Positions 36,550 to 44,653 of a stretch of DNA of 64,000 bases are shown here, one piece after another (the stretch's first letter is position 1; every line of letters begins with the position of its first letter). The translations under genes and the position numbers were made by a program. Under the pieces are notes generated by a model, which made no database searches, was not told the origin of the DNA, and saw only the letters and a list, made by a program, of their open reading frames with translations. This DNA comes from Candidatus Melainabacteria bacterium (GTDB lineage Bacteria > Cyanobacteriota > Vampirovibrionia > Obscuribacterales > Obscuribacteraceae). The stretch lies in NCBI GenBank assembly GCA_016212515.1, contig JACRFZ010000095.1, positions 1-64,000 on the forward strand, written 5' to 3'.

Positions 36550-36724
36550 CGGCATAGCTTGACGGGAAAGACCGGCAAAACCAAGTTCAGACTAATCTAA
36601 CCCTTCCGCCGTCCTAGACTTACCCTTGACTGGCGGAGGTCGTTTCCGGCTTGTTATACTGAACTGTCAAAGACGGAAGTCTTGAAATTAAGTGAAGAGA
36701 AGCAAGCTCAAATAGGTTAGCGCC

Positions 36725-37219
36725 GTGCCCAACTACAATTCCTCCTCCTCCTTTGCCCTTTCCCGCCTGGCGGCGCTGGCTGTCGCATGCCCGGCTTTAG
36801 CCGGTGCATTTGCCTTGAGCCCTGCGCTGGCGGCAGACCCCGTCATCTTGCCTGCCGGCACGGAAGTGGCTCGCGCTAAAGACCCTCTGGCCGTTTACAA
36901 AGAAGCCGGTATTGATCTGGAACAAGAGCGCAAGATTCGCAAGTTTGCAAAAGAGTTTGAAGACCAGCAGCGTGTCAGACTCAAGCTCATGGCTAATCTG
37001 CTCAAAGAAATGCGCCTGCTTGAACTTCTTCCCGACCCTGACGAGAAGAAAGCTCTTGATAAGCAGGTGGAGATAAACAAAGTTCAAAATGAGATCAGCA
37101 TAGAGCGCATCAAATTACTCTTGCGCATTCGCAATATCATGACTTTTGAACAAAAGGAGCGTCTGGTTTCCCTCATCCAGAAAAACCTTTCCGGGTCGGC
37201 CCCGGCAGCCGCTAAGTGA
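36725..37219 (+). CDS. Periplasmic Spy/CpxP-like helical protein
   Basis: 164 aa, GTG start. Signal peptide ending near ALSPALAADP. The mature part is a helical hairpin (FAKEFEDQQRVRLKLMANLLKEMRLLELLPD ... EISIERIKLLLRIRNIMTFEQKERLVSLIQ). The MTFEQKERL segment corresponds to the LTxxQ motif of Spy/CpxP/CnrX-type periplasmic chaperones or metal sensors. Assignment rests on this pattern only. Confidence 0.55.
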   Translation: MPNYNSSSSFALSRLAALAVACPALAGAFALSPALAADPVILPAGTEVARAKDPLAVYKEAGIDLEQERKIRKFAKEFEDQQRVRLKLMANLLKEMRLLELLPDPDEKKALDKQVEINKVQNEISIERIKLLLRIRNIMTFEQKERLVSLIQKNLSGSAPAAAK

Positions 37220-37227
37220 AGGCTTGC

Positions 37228-37869
37228 CTAAGTCAGCTCTGGTCTCACCGAGGCGAATTGCACGGTGGCAAAATTCTTACTGAAGTCAATTCTTGTAATT
37301 GAACCGGTAGGCACACTGAAACGCCAGAAATTCCGCACCGGCATCTCCAGGGCATGTACCAGAGCCGAGCGAATAATGCCTGAATGAGTGACCATACAAA
37401 TTTTCTTGCCGGCATAGCGGGTATTGCCGCTCACGGCTTGCATGGCTTCCCCAATGCGACCGGCTAGATGCGCAATCGACTCGCCTTCAGGTGGGGCATT
37501 TTCTATAGGATCTGCGCACCACTGGTGATACTGGTCCGGGTCGTTTTTCTTGATGTCCAGATAGGTACGACCTTCCCAATTGCCGACATTCCACTCTTCG
37601 AAACCTTCGATGGTCTCAGCTTTCAGTCCTAAAATCTCTTCTATGGGCTGAGCCGATTGAGCCACCCTTACAGCCTTGCCTCTAAGCAAGAGTTCCGGTC
37701 TGTGGGCGGCAATATAGCGCGCCGCCGCCTGTGCTTGCAGTTTGCCCTTCTCAGTAATTTCCAGGCTCGGGTCGCTATAGAGAAGCCCCATTTCCGTGGC
37801 CATTGTGTGGCCGTGGCGCACGAAATAAATGGTAGTTACTTCTTCTAATGGATGTAATTCTTCGGCCAT
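37228..37869 (-). CDS. Histidine phosphatase family protein
   Basis: 213 aa. The RHG motif with catalytic His is in IYFVRHGHTM (R18-H19-G20). The second conserved His is in CMVTHSGIIRSAL. This is the phosphoglycerate mutase-like (dPGM/CobC/PhoE) superfamily of small-molecule phosphatases or mutases; the substrate is not evident. It lies 41 bp downstream of the class II aldolase gene on the same strand, so the pair may act on related phosphorylated metabolites. Confidence 0.85.
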   Translation of the reverse strand: MAEELHPLEEVTTIYFVRHGHTMATEMGLLYSDPSLEITEKGKLQAQAAARYIAAHRPELLLRGKAVRVAQSAQPIEEILGLKAETIEGFEEWNVGNWEGRTYLDIKKNDPDQYHQWCADPIENAPPEGESIAHLAGRIGEAMQAVSGNTRYAGKKICMVTHSGIIRSALVHALEMPVRNFWRFSVPTGSITRIDFSKNFATVQFASVRPELT

Positions 37870-37910
37870 TTTTGAGGCAGGTCCTGCTTTGTTTGTTTGA
37901 CTACGATCGA

Positions 37911-38621
37911 CTACTTTGCGGCATTGAGGATCTTTTGCGCCGAACTCGGCGGTTTGATTCCGTAGACATGGCAGATAGCAAAGAGCTTTTCAACCTGTTC
38001 TTTTGTGAGCGGTTTGGCTCCACCCAATTGTTTAGCCGTCAATAGAGTTTTAGCATAGTGCTCCAATGTTTCCAGCAAATAATAAGCATCGAGGATACTG
38101 GAAGCCATTGTCAGTGCGCCATGGTGGTCAAGCATGAGGCAATTAGATGTCCTGACCGCTTCACGGATACTCTCGGGTACTTCCTCAGTGCTTGGTGTTG
38201 CATATGGTGCCACAGGTACGGCGCCAAGGGCGAGAATGCCCTCCGGCAATATGGGCAGATCGAGCGGCTCGCCCGCCACAGTGAAGGCTACTGCCGTGGT
38301 GGGATGGGCATGCACAATCGCCCTCACATCGGCTCTCAGTTCATAAACCTGCAGGTGCATTCTCAACTCGGTGGAAGGCTTTTTGCTCTGCTTGAGACTC
38401 TCTGGCTCCAGCTCTCCTTCAAGATTTGTTACCAGCAAATCAGAGGGACTTAATCTTGCCTTGCAAGTCCCGCTCGGCGTTGTCAGTATGCGCCTGGAGT
38501 CAAGCCGGATGCTGAAATTTCCCTCTGTGCCACAGATGTAACCGCGGTCATAGGCCGACCGGGCCACCTCTATTAGCTCGGCTCTAGCCTTATATTCGTT
38601 TAATGGCTTGAATGAATTCAT
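37911..38621 (-). CDS. Class II aldolase/adducin family protein (fuculose-phosphate aldolase-like)
   Basis: 236 aa. The family pattern is GTEGNFSIRL, TTPSGTCKARLSPSDLLV, then PSTELRMHLQVY (Glu base), AIVHAHPTTAVAF (metal His pair) and LMLDHHGALTM (third metal His). The enzymes retro-aldol cleave sugar 1-phosphates such as L-fuculose-1-phosphate or epimerise ribulose phosphates, using Zn(II). The exact substrate is not determinable. Upstream gene of a likely operon with the histidine phosphatase. Confidence 0.85.
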   Translation of the reverse strand: MNSFKPLNEYKARAELIEVARSAYDRGYICGTEGNFSIRLDSRRILTTPSGTCKARLSPSDLLVTNLEGELEPESLKQSKKPSTELRMHLQVYELRADVRAIVHAHPTTAVAFTVAGEPLDLPILPEGILALGAVPVAPYATPSTEEVPESIREAVRTSNCLMLDHHGALTMASSILDAYYLLETLEHYAKTLLTAKQLGGAKPLTKEQVEKLFAICHVYGIKPPSSAQKILNAAK

Positions 38622-38750
38622 CTTTTAAATCCGCTATTCATGAGTATTATATACAGTCGCCCAGTCATCAAGCGGCGTCCGCCAATGCCATAGACCGAGC
38701 CGACAGGCGGTAAGTCAAAACAGGAAATCGTAAACGGTCAAACTTCAACT

Positions 38751-40610
38751 ATGCGTTGTCCCGAATGTACTTCTAGAAACTCAGTCGCTGCCCTTAAGTG
38801 TACCCAATGCGGCGCCCGCTTCAAGCGTAAACCTCTGCCCATGAAGCTCATTGGCATTGCTGCGGCAGTGGTGGTTCTGGCCGTGGTCGTTCTGATTGGT
38901 CTGGCCATGATGCCTGCCATGATGAACCCCGAGTCTAATTTGCAAAAAGTAGCCAAGCACGTGGCCAACGGTCCCAAGTCGGCCCAGGATGCTGAGCGCA
39001 TTCGTGCCGAGCTGGAAGACTCCGTCAAGCGCTACCTGGAGAAGAATACCGAGCTTTCCACCAAGGAAATAGGCGATAAGCTGCGGGGCATCTTCCCCAG
39101 TGCTGCATACGAGATCAACTGTTTCGATCTGCCGCGCAATTTGAAGCTTGTGGAAATCGACACGGTACTTCAACCTTCCAATTATTTGATAAGCGGCAAG
39201 CATGTCACGGTGCTGCGTGGTTTCGAGGTCTTCGACGGGGCCAAGGCTATCGAAGATCCCACCGGACCTGTACTGGCCATCCTTGGGCACAAGAATGTTC
39301 AGAGCGGCCGTCATCCGCAACTGCGACTCTTTGCCTTATTGCCCGACGGTGTGAAAGAGCGTCCTTCCGACACCGTGCCTTCCTTCACGGGGGAAGGCTC
39401 GGCCGCCTTCGCCAAGAACGGTAAGGACGTGGAGCTTGAACTTTCCGTCATGTCCAGAGCCGCTGAAGAAGGGCTATTCACCATGTCCGCCCTCGCTTCC
39501 TCCGGTCTGAAGGACGAGTTTGTCAAAGCCCGCCTGAACTTTGTGGGCGGTAAATATGAGTTTGTAGATAACAACGGTAAATCCGCACTGGCAGCCCTGC
39601 GAGCTGCTGCCTTTGCAGTGGCTGACCCCCGTGAGAAGGGTCGCTTTTCCGGCTATCTGAGCCCGGCCGCCTTAGCTGCCGTAGACCAGGTCGGCAAGTT
39701 GAGAACCTGTCCTCCCGAATTCGAGCTGAAGCGGCTCGGTGCTACCGCTGCTGTTACTCAGACCGCCGCTAAGCCGCAGCGGCAGAGCCGTCGCAGTCGT
39801 CGCAGAAGTCGTCGCCACCGCAACGAAGAAGCTCCGGCACAGACCCAACCGGCACCGATAGTGGTATCAGGTCCGGGCAACCGTTTCTTGATGGCTAATA
39901 CCGACGATGCGCTGGAAGTAACAGTCGCTCCAACCGGCGGACGTTTTCAGGTTACCGCCCTGAAGCGCTCCAAGGCTACTGCCGCTGTTGTTGCCACCAG
40001 TGCCGCCAGCGACCCCGGTCAGGCCGTTCCTTATGAAGATAAAACTTCCAACCTGGTTGATAAGCTTCTCTCAGCGCCCGACCCGGTTCTACCGGCTGCC
40101 CAGCAGATGAAGCACACGGCCGTGCTTCCCGCCGTGGGAACGGCACCGGCGCCGGTCGTCCAATCGGATGAACCCAAGGTAGTGGAAAAGCAAATAGCCG
40201 GCGAAGCTGCCGCTATCGACACAAGCAGCCCTTCTGTGAAAGTTCGGCGTGGTCCCAGTACCGGCTACCGCTCTATAACTGAGATTAAGAAGGGTCAAAA
40301 CGTCGAGGTGATAGGCAAGCAGGACGGCTGGTATAAAGTGCGCGTAAACGGCAAGGAGGGCTTCGTATACGGGGCTTTTGTCAACTGTAAGACCTCTGAT
40401 GCTTACACCACCGCCACGGTGACAGCCGGCAAATCTATCAAAGACGCCAAAAACCGCACTGTTTCACATGCCCAACCCGGCGACAAGCTGGTGGTGCTGG
40501 GCGGTATCACCAATGACCGCTACAAGGTTCAGCTTTCAGACGGTCGGGTCGGCTTTGTAGACAAAGATGCCCTGGATGTTGCGGTGGACATGCCGCAGTT
40601 TGTGCCCTGA
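38751..40610 (+). CDS. Zinc-ribbon, single-pass membrane protein with two C-terminal SH3 domains
   Basis: 619 aa. The N-terminal zinc ribbon (CPEC ... CTQC, Cys 3, 6, 17, 20) is followed by one membrane helix (LIGIAAAVVVLAVVVLIGLAMM). The large extracytoplasmic region has an Arg/Ser-rich patch. It ends in two bacterial SH3 (SH3b) domains from about residue 489 (VKVRRGPSTGYRSITEIKKGQNVEVIG ... WYKVRVNGKEGFVYG, then KLVVLGGITNDRYKVQLSDGRVGFVD). SH3b domains usually bind peptidoglycan. Divergent from the aldolase. Confidence 0.75.
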   Translation: MRCPECTSRNSVAALKCTQCGARFKRKPLPMKLIGIAAAVVVLAVVVLIGLAMMPAMMNPESNLQKVAKHVANGPKSAQDAERIRAELEDSVKRYLEKNTELSTKEIGDKLRGIFPSAAYEINCFDLPRNLKLVEIDTVLQPSNYLISGKHVTVLRGFEVFDGAKAIEDPTGPVLAILGHKNVQSGRHPQLRLFALLPDGVKERPSDTVPSFTGEGSAAFAKNGKDVELELSVMSRAAEEGLFTMSALASSGLKDEFVKARLNFVGGKYEFVDNNGKSALAALRAAAFAVADPREKGRFSGYLSPAALAAVDQVGKLRTCPPEFELKRLGATAAVTQTAAKPQRQSRRSRRRSRRHRNEEAPAQTQPAPIVVSGPGNRFLMANTDDALEVTVAPTGGRFQVTALKRSKATAAVVATSAASDPGQAVPYEDKTSNLVDKLLSAPDPVLPAAQQMKHTAVLPAVGTAPAPVVQSDEPKVVEKQIAGEAAAIDTSSPSVKVRRGPSTGYRSITEIKKGQNVEVIGKQDGWYKVRVNGKEGFVYGAFVNCKTSDAYTTATVTAGKSIKDAKNRTVSHAQPGDKLVVLGGITNDRYKVQLSDGRVGFVDKDALDVAVDMPQFVP

Positions 40611-40664
40611 GGGCGGGCTGTGATATATTGTATCTGGCCCGTGCGCGGGTCGTTTGAGCTATAA

Positions 40665-40741
40665 CGGGACGTAGCGCAGCTTGGTAGCGCGGCTGCTTTG
40701 GGAGCAGTAGGTCGCAGGTTCAAATCCTGTCGTCCCGACCA
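40665..40741 (+). tRNA. tRNA-Pro (anticodon UGG)
   Basis: A full cloverleaf of 77 nt including encoded CCA. Acceptor CGGGACG pairs with CGTCCCG. The D-arm contains the GCGCAGC ... TGGTAGCGC pattern. The anticodon stem CTGCT/AGCAG carries TGG in the loop, and the T-arm GCAGG TTCAAAT CCTGT is present. Discriminator A then CCA. Confidence 0.95.
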
Positions 40742-40750
40742 TTTCAGAGT

Positions 40751-40770
40751 GATACCAAGTTCCTGGTATC
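40751..40770. terminator. Hairpin just after tRNA-Pro
   Basis: GATACCA pairs perfectly with TGGTATC around a 6-base loop, 9 bases after the tRNA. There is no clear T-run, so it could be a processing or termination structure. Confidence 0.4.
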
Positions 40771-40845
40771 AATAGGTATTAGACGGGTAGCTTTAACGAA
40801 AGTCGACCTTAGTTTGACGCGAGCCGGAATATGTTTGCATTTGGT

Positions 40846-41067
40846 TTATTTCCCGAGCTTCCGCGACGAAACCTTTTGGTGCTTGTGGTGCTGATGCCCT
40901 CTTCCGCCCTTGCAAACTCCGCATGTGCCGCCCATCTTTGAGCAGCGTTTACAGTACTCACAGGTGTGGCAGGCATGACAGGGGTCGGCTCCTACGCAAG
41001 TGCTTCCAGTGGCTGGTGAGATGGTTAACACCATTAGAATGGTTGCCATTACAAACCGAATGTTCAT
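40846..41067 (-). CDS. Small secreted Cys/His-rich protein
   Basis: 73 aa from ATG 41067 with AGAGGTG upstream. Signal peptide MNIRFVMATILMVLTISPATGS. The mature part has 8 Cys in a tight pattern (CHACHTCEYCKRC ... CGVC) and a His-rich tail (HQHHKHQK), suggesting metal binding or disulphide knotting. No family recognised. Its ATG overlaps the TAA stop of the upstream gene (TAATG), indicating translational coupling. Confidence 0.65.
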   Translation of the reverse strand: MNIRFVMATILMVLTISPATGSTCVGADPCHACHTCEYCKRCSKMGGTCGVCKGGRGHQHHKHQKVSSRKLGK

Positions 41068-41378
41068 TAGCAAAGCACCTCTTCCATAGTTTGGTTTTCT
41101 GGTAATTTGCCCCGCTGTCTCTGAGAGCCTTGTTGCATGGAATACAAATTTGCTGCCGTACTGATTCTTTTTACATCTTTTCTTTTCAAGCGAAGCCGCG
41201 ATATGGCTGATAAGAGCTGAGCGTGTGTGCTCGTATAGTTGTCAAAAATTCCTTGCGCGTTCATTTCTGCTAGATCAACATCGGGATTCTGCTGTGCCTT
41301 AGATGATGCTGGTAGTGCACACGGTAAAGTTGCACTGAGTAGCAGTGCAAGAAATGTGATTCTAGTTATTTACTTCAT
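41067..41378 (-). pseudogene. Small secreted protein with a nonsense codon at position 3 (or non-ATG start)
   Basis: An open frame at 41067-41264 begins with ATG 41264 in the middle of a protein-like sequence. Reading upstream in the same frame gives ITRITFLALLLSATLPCALPASSKAQ, an obvious signal peptide. This is preceded by ATG AAG TAA (41378-41370). A single change (AAA to TAA) in an ancestral MKK start would explain this; alternatives are initiation at ATA 41369 or a sequence error. The mature part is helical and basic (LSAISRLRLKRKDVKRISTAANLYSMQQGSQ). It overlaps the Cys/His-rich gene start. Confidence 0.55.
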
Positions 41379-41407
41379 GGCTGGTTTTGCTTAATTGGCG
41401 GTTAAGT

Positions 41408-41421
41408 GACCCTGCAGGGTC
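41408..41421. promoter_or_regulatory. Perfect 14-bp palindrome
   Basis: GACCCTGCAGGGTC lies 30 bases upstream of the small secreted gene pair (minus strand) and could be an operator for it. No factor can be named. The remaining spacer 41422-41590 shows nothing I can support. Confidence 0.3.
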
Positions 41422-41590
41422 GGAAGTCTTGAATTCTTACAAAGAGGCTATGGTGATGAAGCCTTCTCCGCAAGGACTCAATTCCTGGCGCCATTGAAAT
41501 ACTAGTACAGATCCATCTTTTCCTCATCCCTAAGTCGGATGATTGAGCTTAGTCCATGCGGTCGATTTTTAGCCTCTTCTTGAACTACGC

Positions 41591-42163
41591 TTGGAATTGT
41601 TGTTTGCTACCATTGCCTGTGTGAAGATGGGGGCGATCTTGAGTCATCAATTTGAAGTTGGTTGGTTTCCCGAATGCATCAAGTGTCACTGTGGGAATGT
41701 CGGACCGGTTGTCTGCCTCAGTCCGCTCTGCCGGGAGGCACAAGCCGCCGAACCGGTTCTGCTTGAGAAAGGCGTTTATGTTCACGGTGATCTCAGTGTC
41801 GACGAGAAGTTGCTCGAAGCCGACGGGCACAACTGGAAATGCTGCCAACTTTGCGACCTGAAAATGTTGGCTGACCCGGGAGCATTCGGCTCTTACGCCC
41901 TATGCGTAAAGTGCTTCAACGACTGTATCAGACTTGGCATAGACCCGCCCACCCAGCCCTGGGCTAGTCAGTGCCTGGAGCCAATACCGTCTGCCTCCGG
42001 AGATACCGCAGTCATACCAAAAGACCCGGCTGGTACCGACTGTTTCGCTCTCTCTGGTGGCGGTGGTTGGTTGGCAGAGCGTCGTGGGAAGTTTTTGCTT
42101 GCCTTTATCTTGATATTGATTCTTCTTGCGGCCCTAAAGCTGACTCTTGCGACCACCCTCTAG
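41591..42163 (+). CDS. Cys-rich protein with C-terminal membrane anchor
   Basis: 190 aa if TTG 41591 is used; ATG 41627 is an alternative and neither has a good ribosome-binding site. CxxC pairs (CIKCHC, CCQLCDLK, CVKCFNDC) suggest zinc-ribbon-like modules. The chain ends in a single hydrophobic helix (FLLAFILILILLAALKLTLA), giving a tail-anchored topology. No family recognised. Confidence 0.5.
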   Translation: MELLFATIACVKMGAILSHQFEVGWFPECIKCHCGNVGPVVCLSPLCREAQAAEPVLLEKGVYVHGDLSVDEKLLEADGHNWKCCQLCDLKMLADPGAFGSYALCVKCFNDCIRLGIDPPTQPWASQCLEPIPSASGDTAVIPKDPAGTDCFALSGGGGWLAERRGKFLLAFILILILLAALKLTLATTL

Positions 42164-42251
42164 CACTGGGCCTTCCACCCTGGTCTGACGCCTGGGTGTC
42201 AGACCTGCCCCCATACCGGGTATAAAGTGTTAGATTTTGCGGAGATCTGCC

Positions 42252-43265
42252 ATGGGCCAGGGGCATGAAAAACACGCGGCTGGTGAGGCTGCGGAAGCTG
42301 CAAGCGAGAATTCCGCCTATGAGTCGACCATGGGTGGGGCCTCCGCCAAGGGACTTTATGAGACCCTGGCACATTCGGGCGGTCCTTCTCTGGAGAGCCG
42401 TAAGGCAGCAAACTTGCCGGACCTTACGTTAAGCAACCTGGAGCCCACGGGGCAGCTTTCAGTGAGCAAGGATGATGGTAGAGTGCACTCATTTTTGCCG
42501 ACCAAAGTAAAACAGAATGAGGACGGCAGTGCCGTCTTCAAGTTTGATAATGGGCTTAAGGTAGAGATGGAGCCTGATGGTGACGGGGCTGCCGGCTCAG
42601 ACCAGGTCTTTGAATCCAGCAAAATCACCATGGTGGATGGAGAAACCGGCGAAGAGACCTCTCTGCCAGGCTCTCTGCGCCTTGAAAAGTCTGGTGCCGA
42701 TGCCCTGGTGGAGCTGGAGTTTTCCGAGCTGTCTATGACAATGAAGTTGAACAGCGCTGAACACACAGCCCATGTCAGCGTTAACGATAGTACGAAAATT
42801 GACATGGATGGTGCCGGCAACGTCTCCCTTGTTTCCCCGGAGCGAGAGATACAGCTGCGATCGGATAGCAATTATCGAGAGCGGGATATTTTGCGCGGCA
42901 CCAGTTACAACGTTGATCGGCACGGTATTGTCACCACCACTGATGCAGCCGGAAAGAGTGAGCATTTTCGCCTATCCGTAGAAGGGGCTGAGGGTGCCAG
43001 ACTGCAGGGGCTTCAGCAAGACCAGCAGAGTGGGCAGGTCTATGCTGATTTTTCAGACGGAACCAAGCGCAAGCTCTATTTGAATAACGACGTGTTCAAG
43101 TCTACCTGGACTGAAACCAAACCGGACGGCTCCCAGAAGGAGTGTTCGGATACGCTCAATGTGGATGATTTTGCCAAGTCGCATCTAACCGTTCGTCTGT
43201 ATTTTGCTAAGAATATGCGCGTGCCGGATGCCGGCGGCAGGTCTGTACTGGACACACTGGAATAG
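42252..43265 (+). CDS. Protein of unknown function, beta-rich
   Basis: 338 aa from ATG 42252, which has GGAG 7 bases upstream. No signal peptide. After a charged N-terminus (GQGHEKHAAGEAAEAASEN) the sequence is a long series of short beta-type segments (FKFDNGLKVEMEPDGDG, VSVNDSTKIDMDGAGNVSLVSPEREIQLRSDSNYRERDI), reminiscent of repeat-built surface proteins. No motif allows a functional call. Confidence 0.6.
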   Translation: MGQGHEKHAAGEAAEAASENSAYESTMGGASAKGLYETLAHSGGPSLESRKAANLPDLTLSNLEPTGQLSVSKDDGRVHSFLPTKVKQNEDGSAVFKFDNGLKVEMEPDGDGAAGSDQVFESSKITMVDGETGEETSLPGSLRLEKSGADALVELEFSELSMTMKLNSAEHTAHVSVNDSTKIDMDGAGNVSLVSPEREIQLRSDSNYRERDILRGTSYNVDRHGIVTTTDAAGKSEHFRLSVEGAEGARLQGLQQDQQSGQVYADFSDGTKRKLYLNNDVFKSTWTETKPDGSQKECSDTLNVDDFAKSHLTVRLYFAKNMRVPDAGGRSVLDTLE

Positions 43266-43285
43266 CCGCCTTCAAAATATTAAGA

Positions 43286-43315
43286 ATGCAAGAAATTCGA
43301 CGAAATTTCTTGCAT
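43286..43315. terminator. Strong inverted repeat between convergent genes
   Basis: ATGCAAGAAATT (43286-43297) and AATTTCTTGCAT (43304-43315) form a perfect 12-bp stem with a 6-base loop. It sits between the ends of the 42252 (+) and 43348 (-) genes, so it probably terminates both directions, although neither side has a long T-run. Confidence 0.6.
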
Positions 43316-43347
43316 GCCTCGGTTTTGATTTTGACACCGGGGGAGGG

Positions 43348-44565
43348 TTAGTTTGATTCTGCCGGCTCGGAATTACTGCCACCGGCATTACTGCCACTGG
43401 AATTACTTGCACCGGCATTAGTGCCATCGACAGTAGTACCATATGAAATCCCTGCTTCTTTAAGAAGCGCGCGAATCTGAGGAAGCAATTCTCTGGCCGC
43501 TTCTTCACCGGCTTTTACGCCTCTGACGGCATCCTTACGCCTGGTGGAAATGAGCGAGATACCGGCTGTATTCGGGTGAATGGTAATGTCGGCTAGCTGA
43601 GCCTGTGGTTCATCAATGTCGAAGAGGGCCCAGTCCAGTAATCTTTTGGAAACGCTGCCGATGCGGCGGAAATGATGCAAAGGTTTTGCCTCAAAGGGCT
43701 CGTCGATATTGACGGCAATGACAATGTCGGCACCCAGTTCTCGGCATTGCTTCACTGGTAGATTGCAGACAACGCCGCCGTCGGCAAAGAGCTTTCCGTC
43801 AATTTCCACGGGTTTGCGCAGGGCCGGTACGGCGCTGCTGGCTTGCATGGCATAGCCGAGATTGCCTTTGCGCAACATGTATGGTCGTCCATCGATCAGA
43901 TTCAAGGCCACCGCCGCAAAGGGAATCGGCAGGTCTTCTATGTTGCGAACGTGCATGTCCATGTTTCGCAAGAGGAATTTGCGAAACAGATTGCCCTTAT
44001 ACAAACCGTCGTACTCCTGACAGCCGAAAAGCCGGGGAATCAGCATGACCGGCGCCACGATGATGCGGAATGTCAGAGGCACAGTCATGAAGTGTTTCAT
44101 AACATCGCCTCTAACAAAGACCCTTTCCATGTCTTCGGCGCTGGCGCCCATGCAATAGAAGCCTCCGATTACGGAACCAACGCTTGTACCGGTCACGCAG
44201 TCGAATTTGATGCCTTCCGCCATCAAAACTTTCAGCACGCCTATTTCGGCGGCTCCTCGGGCGCCGCCGCCGCCGAGGGCTAGACCTAATTTGGGTCGCT
44301 TTGAGCGGGGCTTTTCAGACTCTGTTGTTTCGCTAGCATTTTTTGTGGTGTAGGGGCGAAAAAGTTTGGCTTCGGTGCGGTCTCCCGCCGAGGTTTTGAC
44401 GATGGAGTCGGTCTGCGCGGGTGCTTCCGGACTGAGAGCGTAAGCCTGTGCCTGTGTCAGTGTTAGCAAGCATGACAGGGAAAACCCGCATGACAGAGTG
44501 CCCGCGAAGTAGTGCGAGCGCCTTTTGCGCATTTCAATTTTCGGCGCCGTTCCGGGGTTTGCCAA
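43348..44565 (-). CDS. Patatin-like phospholipase
   Basis: 405 aa. TTG 44565 has AAAGGA upstream; ATG 44532 is an alternative start. Signal peptide (FAGTLSCGFSLSCLLTLTQAQAYA). The patatin domain has oxyanion loop LGGGGARG (98-104), nucleophile GTSVG (Ser128) and the catalytic Asp262 in ADGGV. These are secreted or envelope lipid acyl hydrolases. The C-terminal 22 residues are a Ser/Gly/Asn repeat-like tail (NAGASNSSGSNAGGSNS), probably disordered. Confidence 0.9.
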   Translation of the reverse strand: MANPGTAPKIEMRKRRSHYFAGTLSCGFSLSCLLTLTQAQAYALSPEAPAQTDSIVKTSAGDRTEAKLFRPYTTKNASETTESEKPRSKRPKLGLALGGGGARGAAEIGVLKVLMAEGIKFDCVTGTSVGSVIGGFYCMGASAEDMERVFVRGDVMKHFMTVPLTFRIIVAPVMLIPRLFGCQEYDGLYKGNLFRKFLLRNMDMHVRNIEDLPIPFAAVALNLIDGRPYMLRKGNLGYAMQASSAVPALRKPVEIDGKLFADGGVVCNLPVKQCRELGADIVIAVNIDEPFEAKPLHHFRRIGSVSKRLLDWALFDIDEPQAQLADITIHPNTAGISLISTRRKDAVRGVKAGEEAARELLPQIRALLKEAGISYGTTVDGTNAGASNSSGSNAGGSNSEPAESN

Positions 44566-44653
44566 GCCGTTTCCTTTGCAAGTGCGTAATTAACTGTCTT
44601 TAGTGCGACAGTAAATATTACCCGCATTTTCTGCTTGGCAAGGTTTCTTGAAA

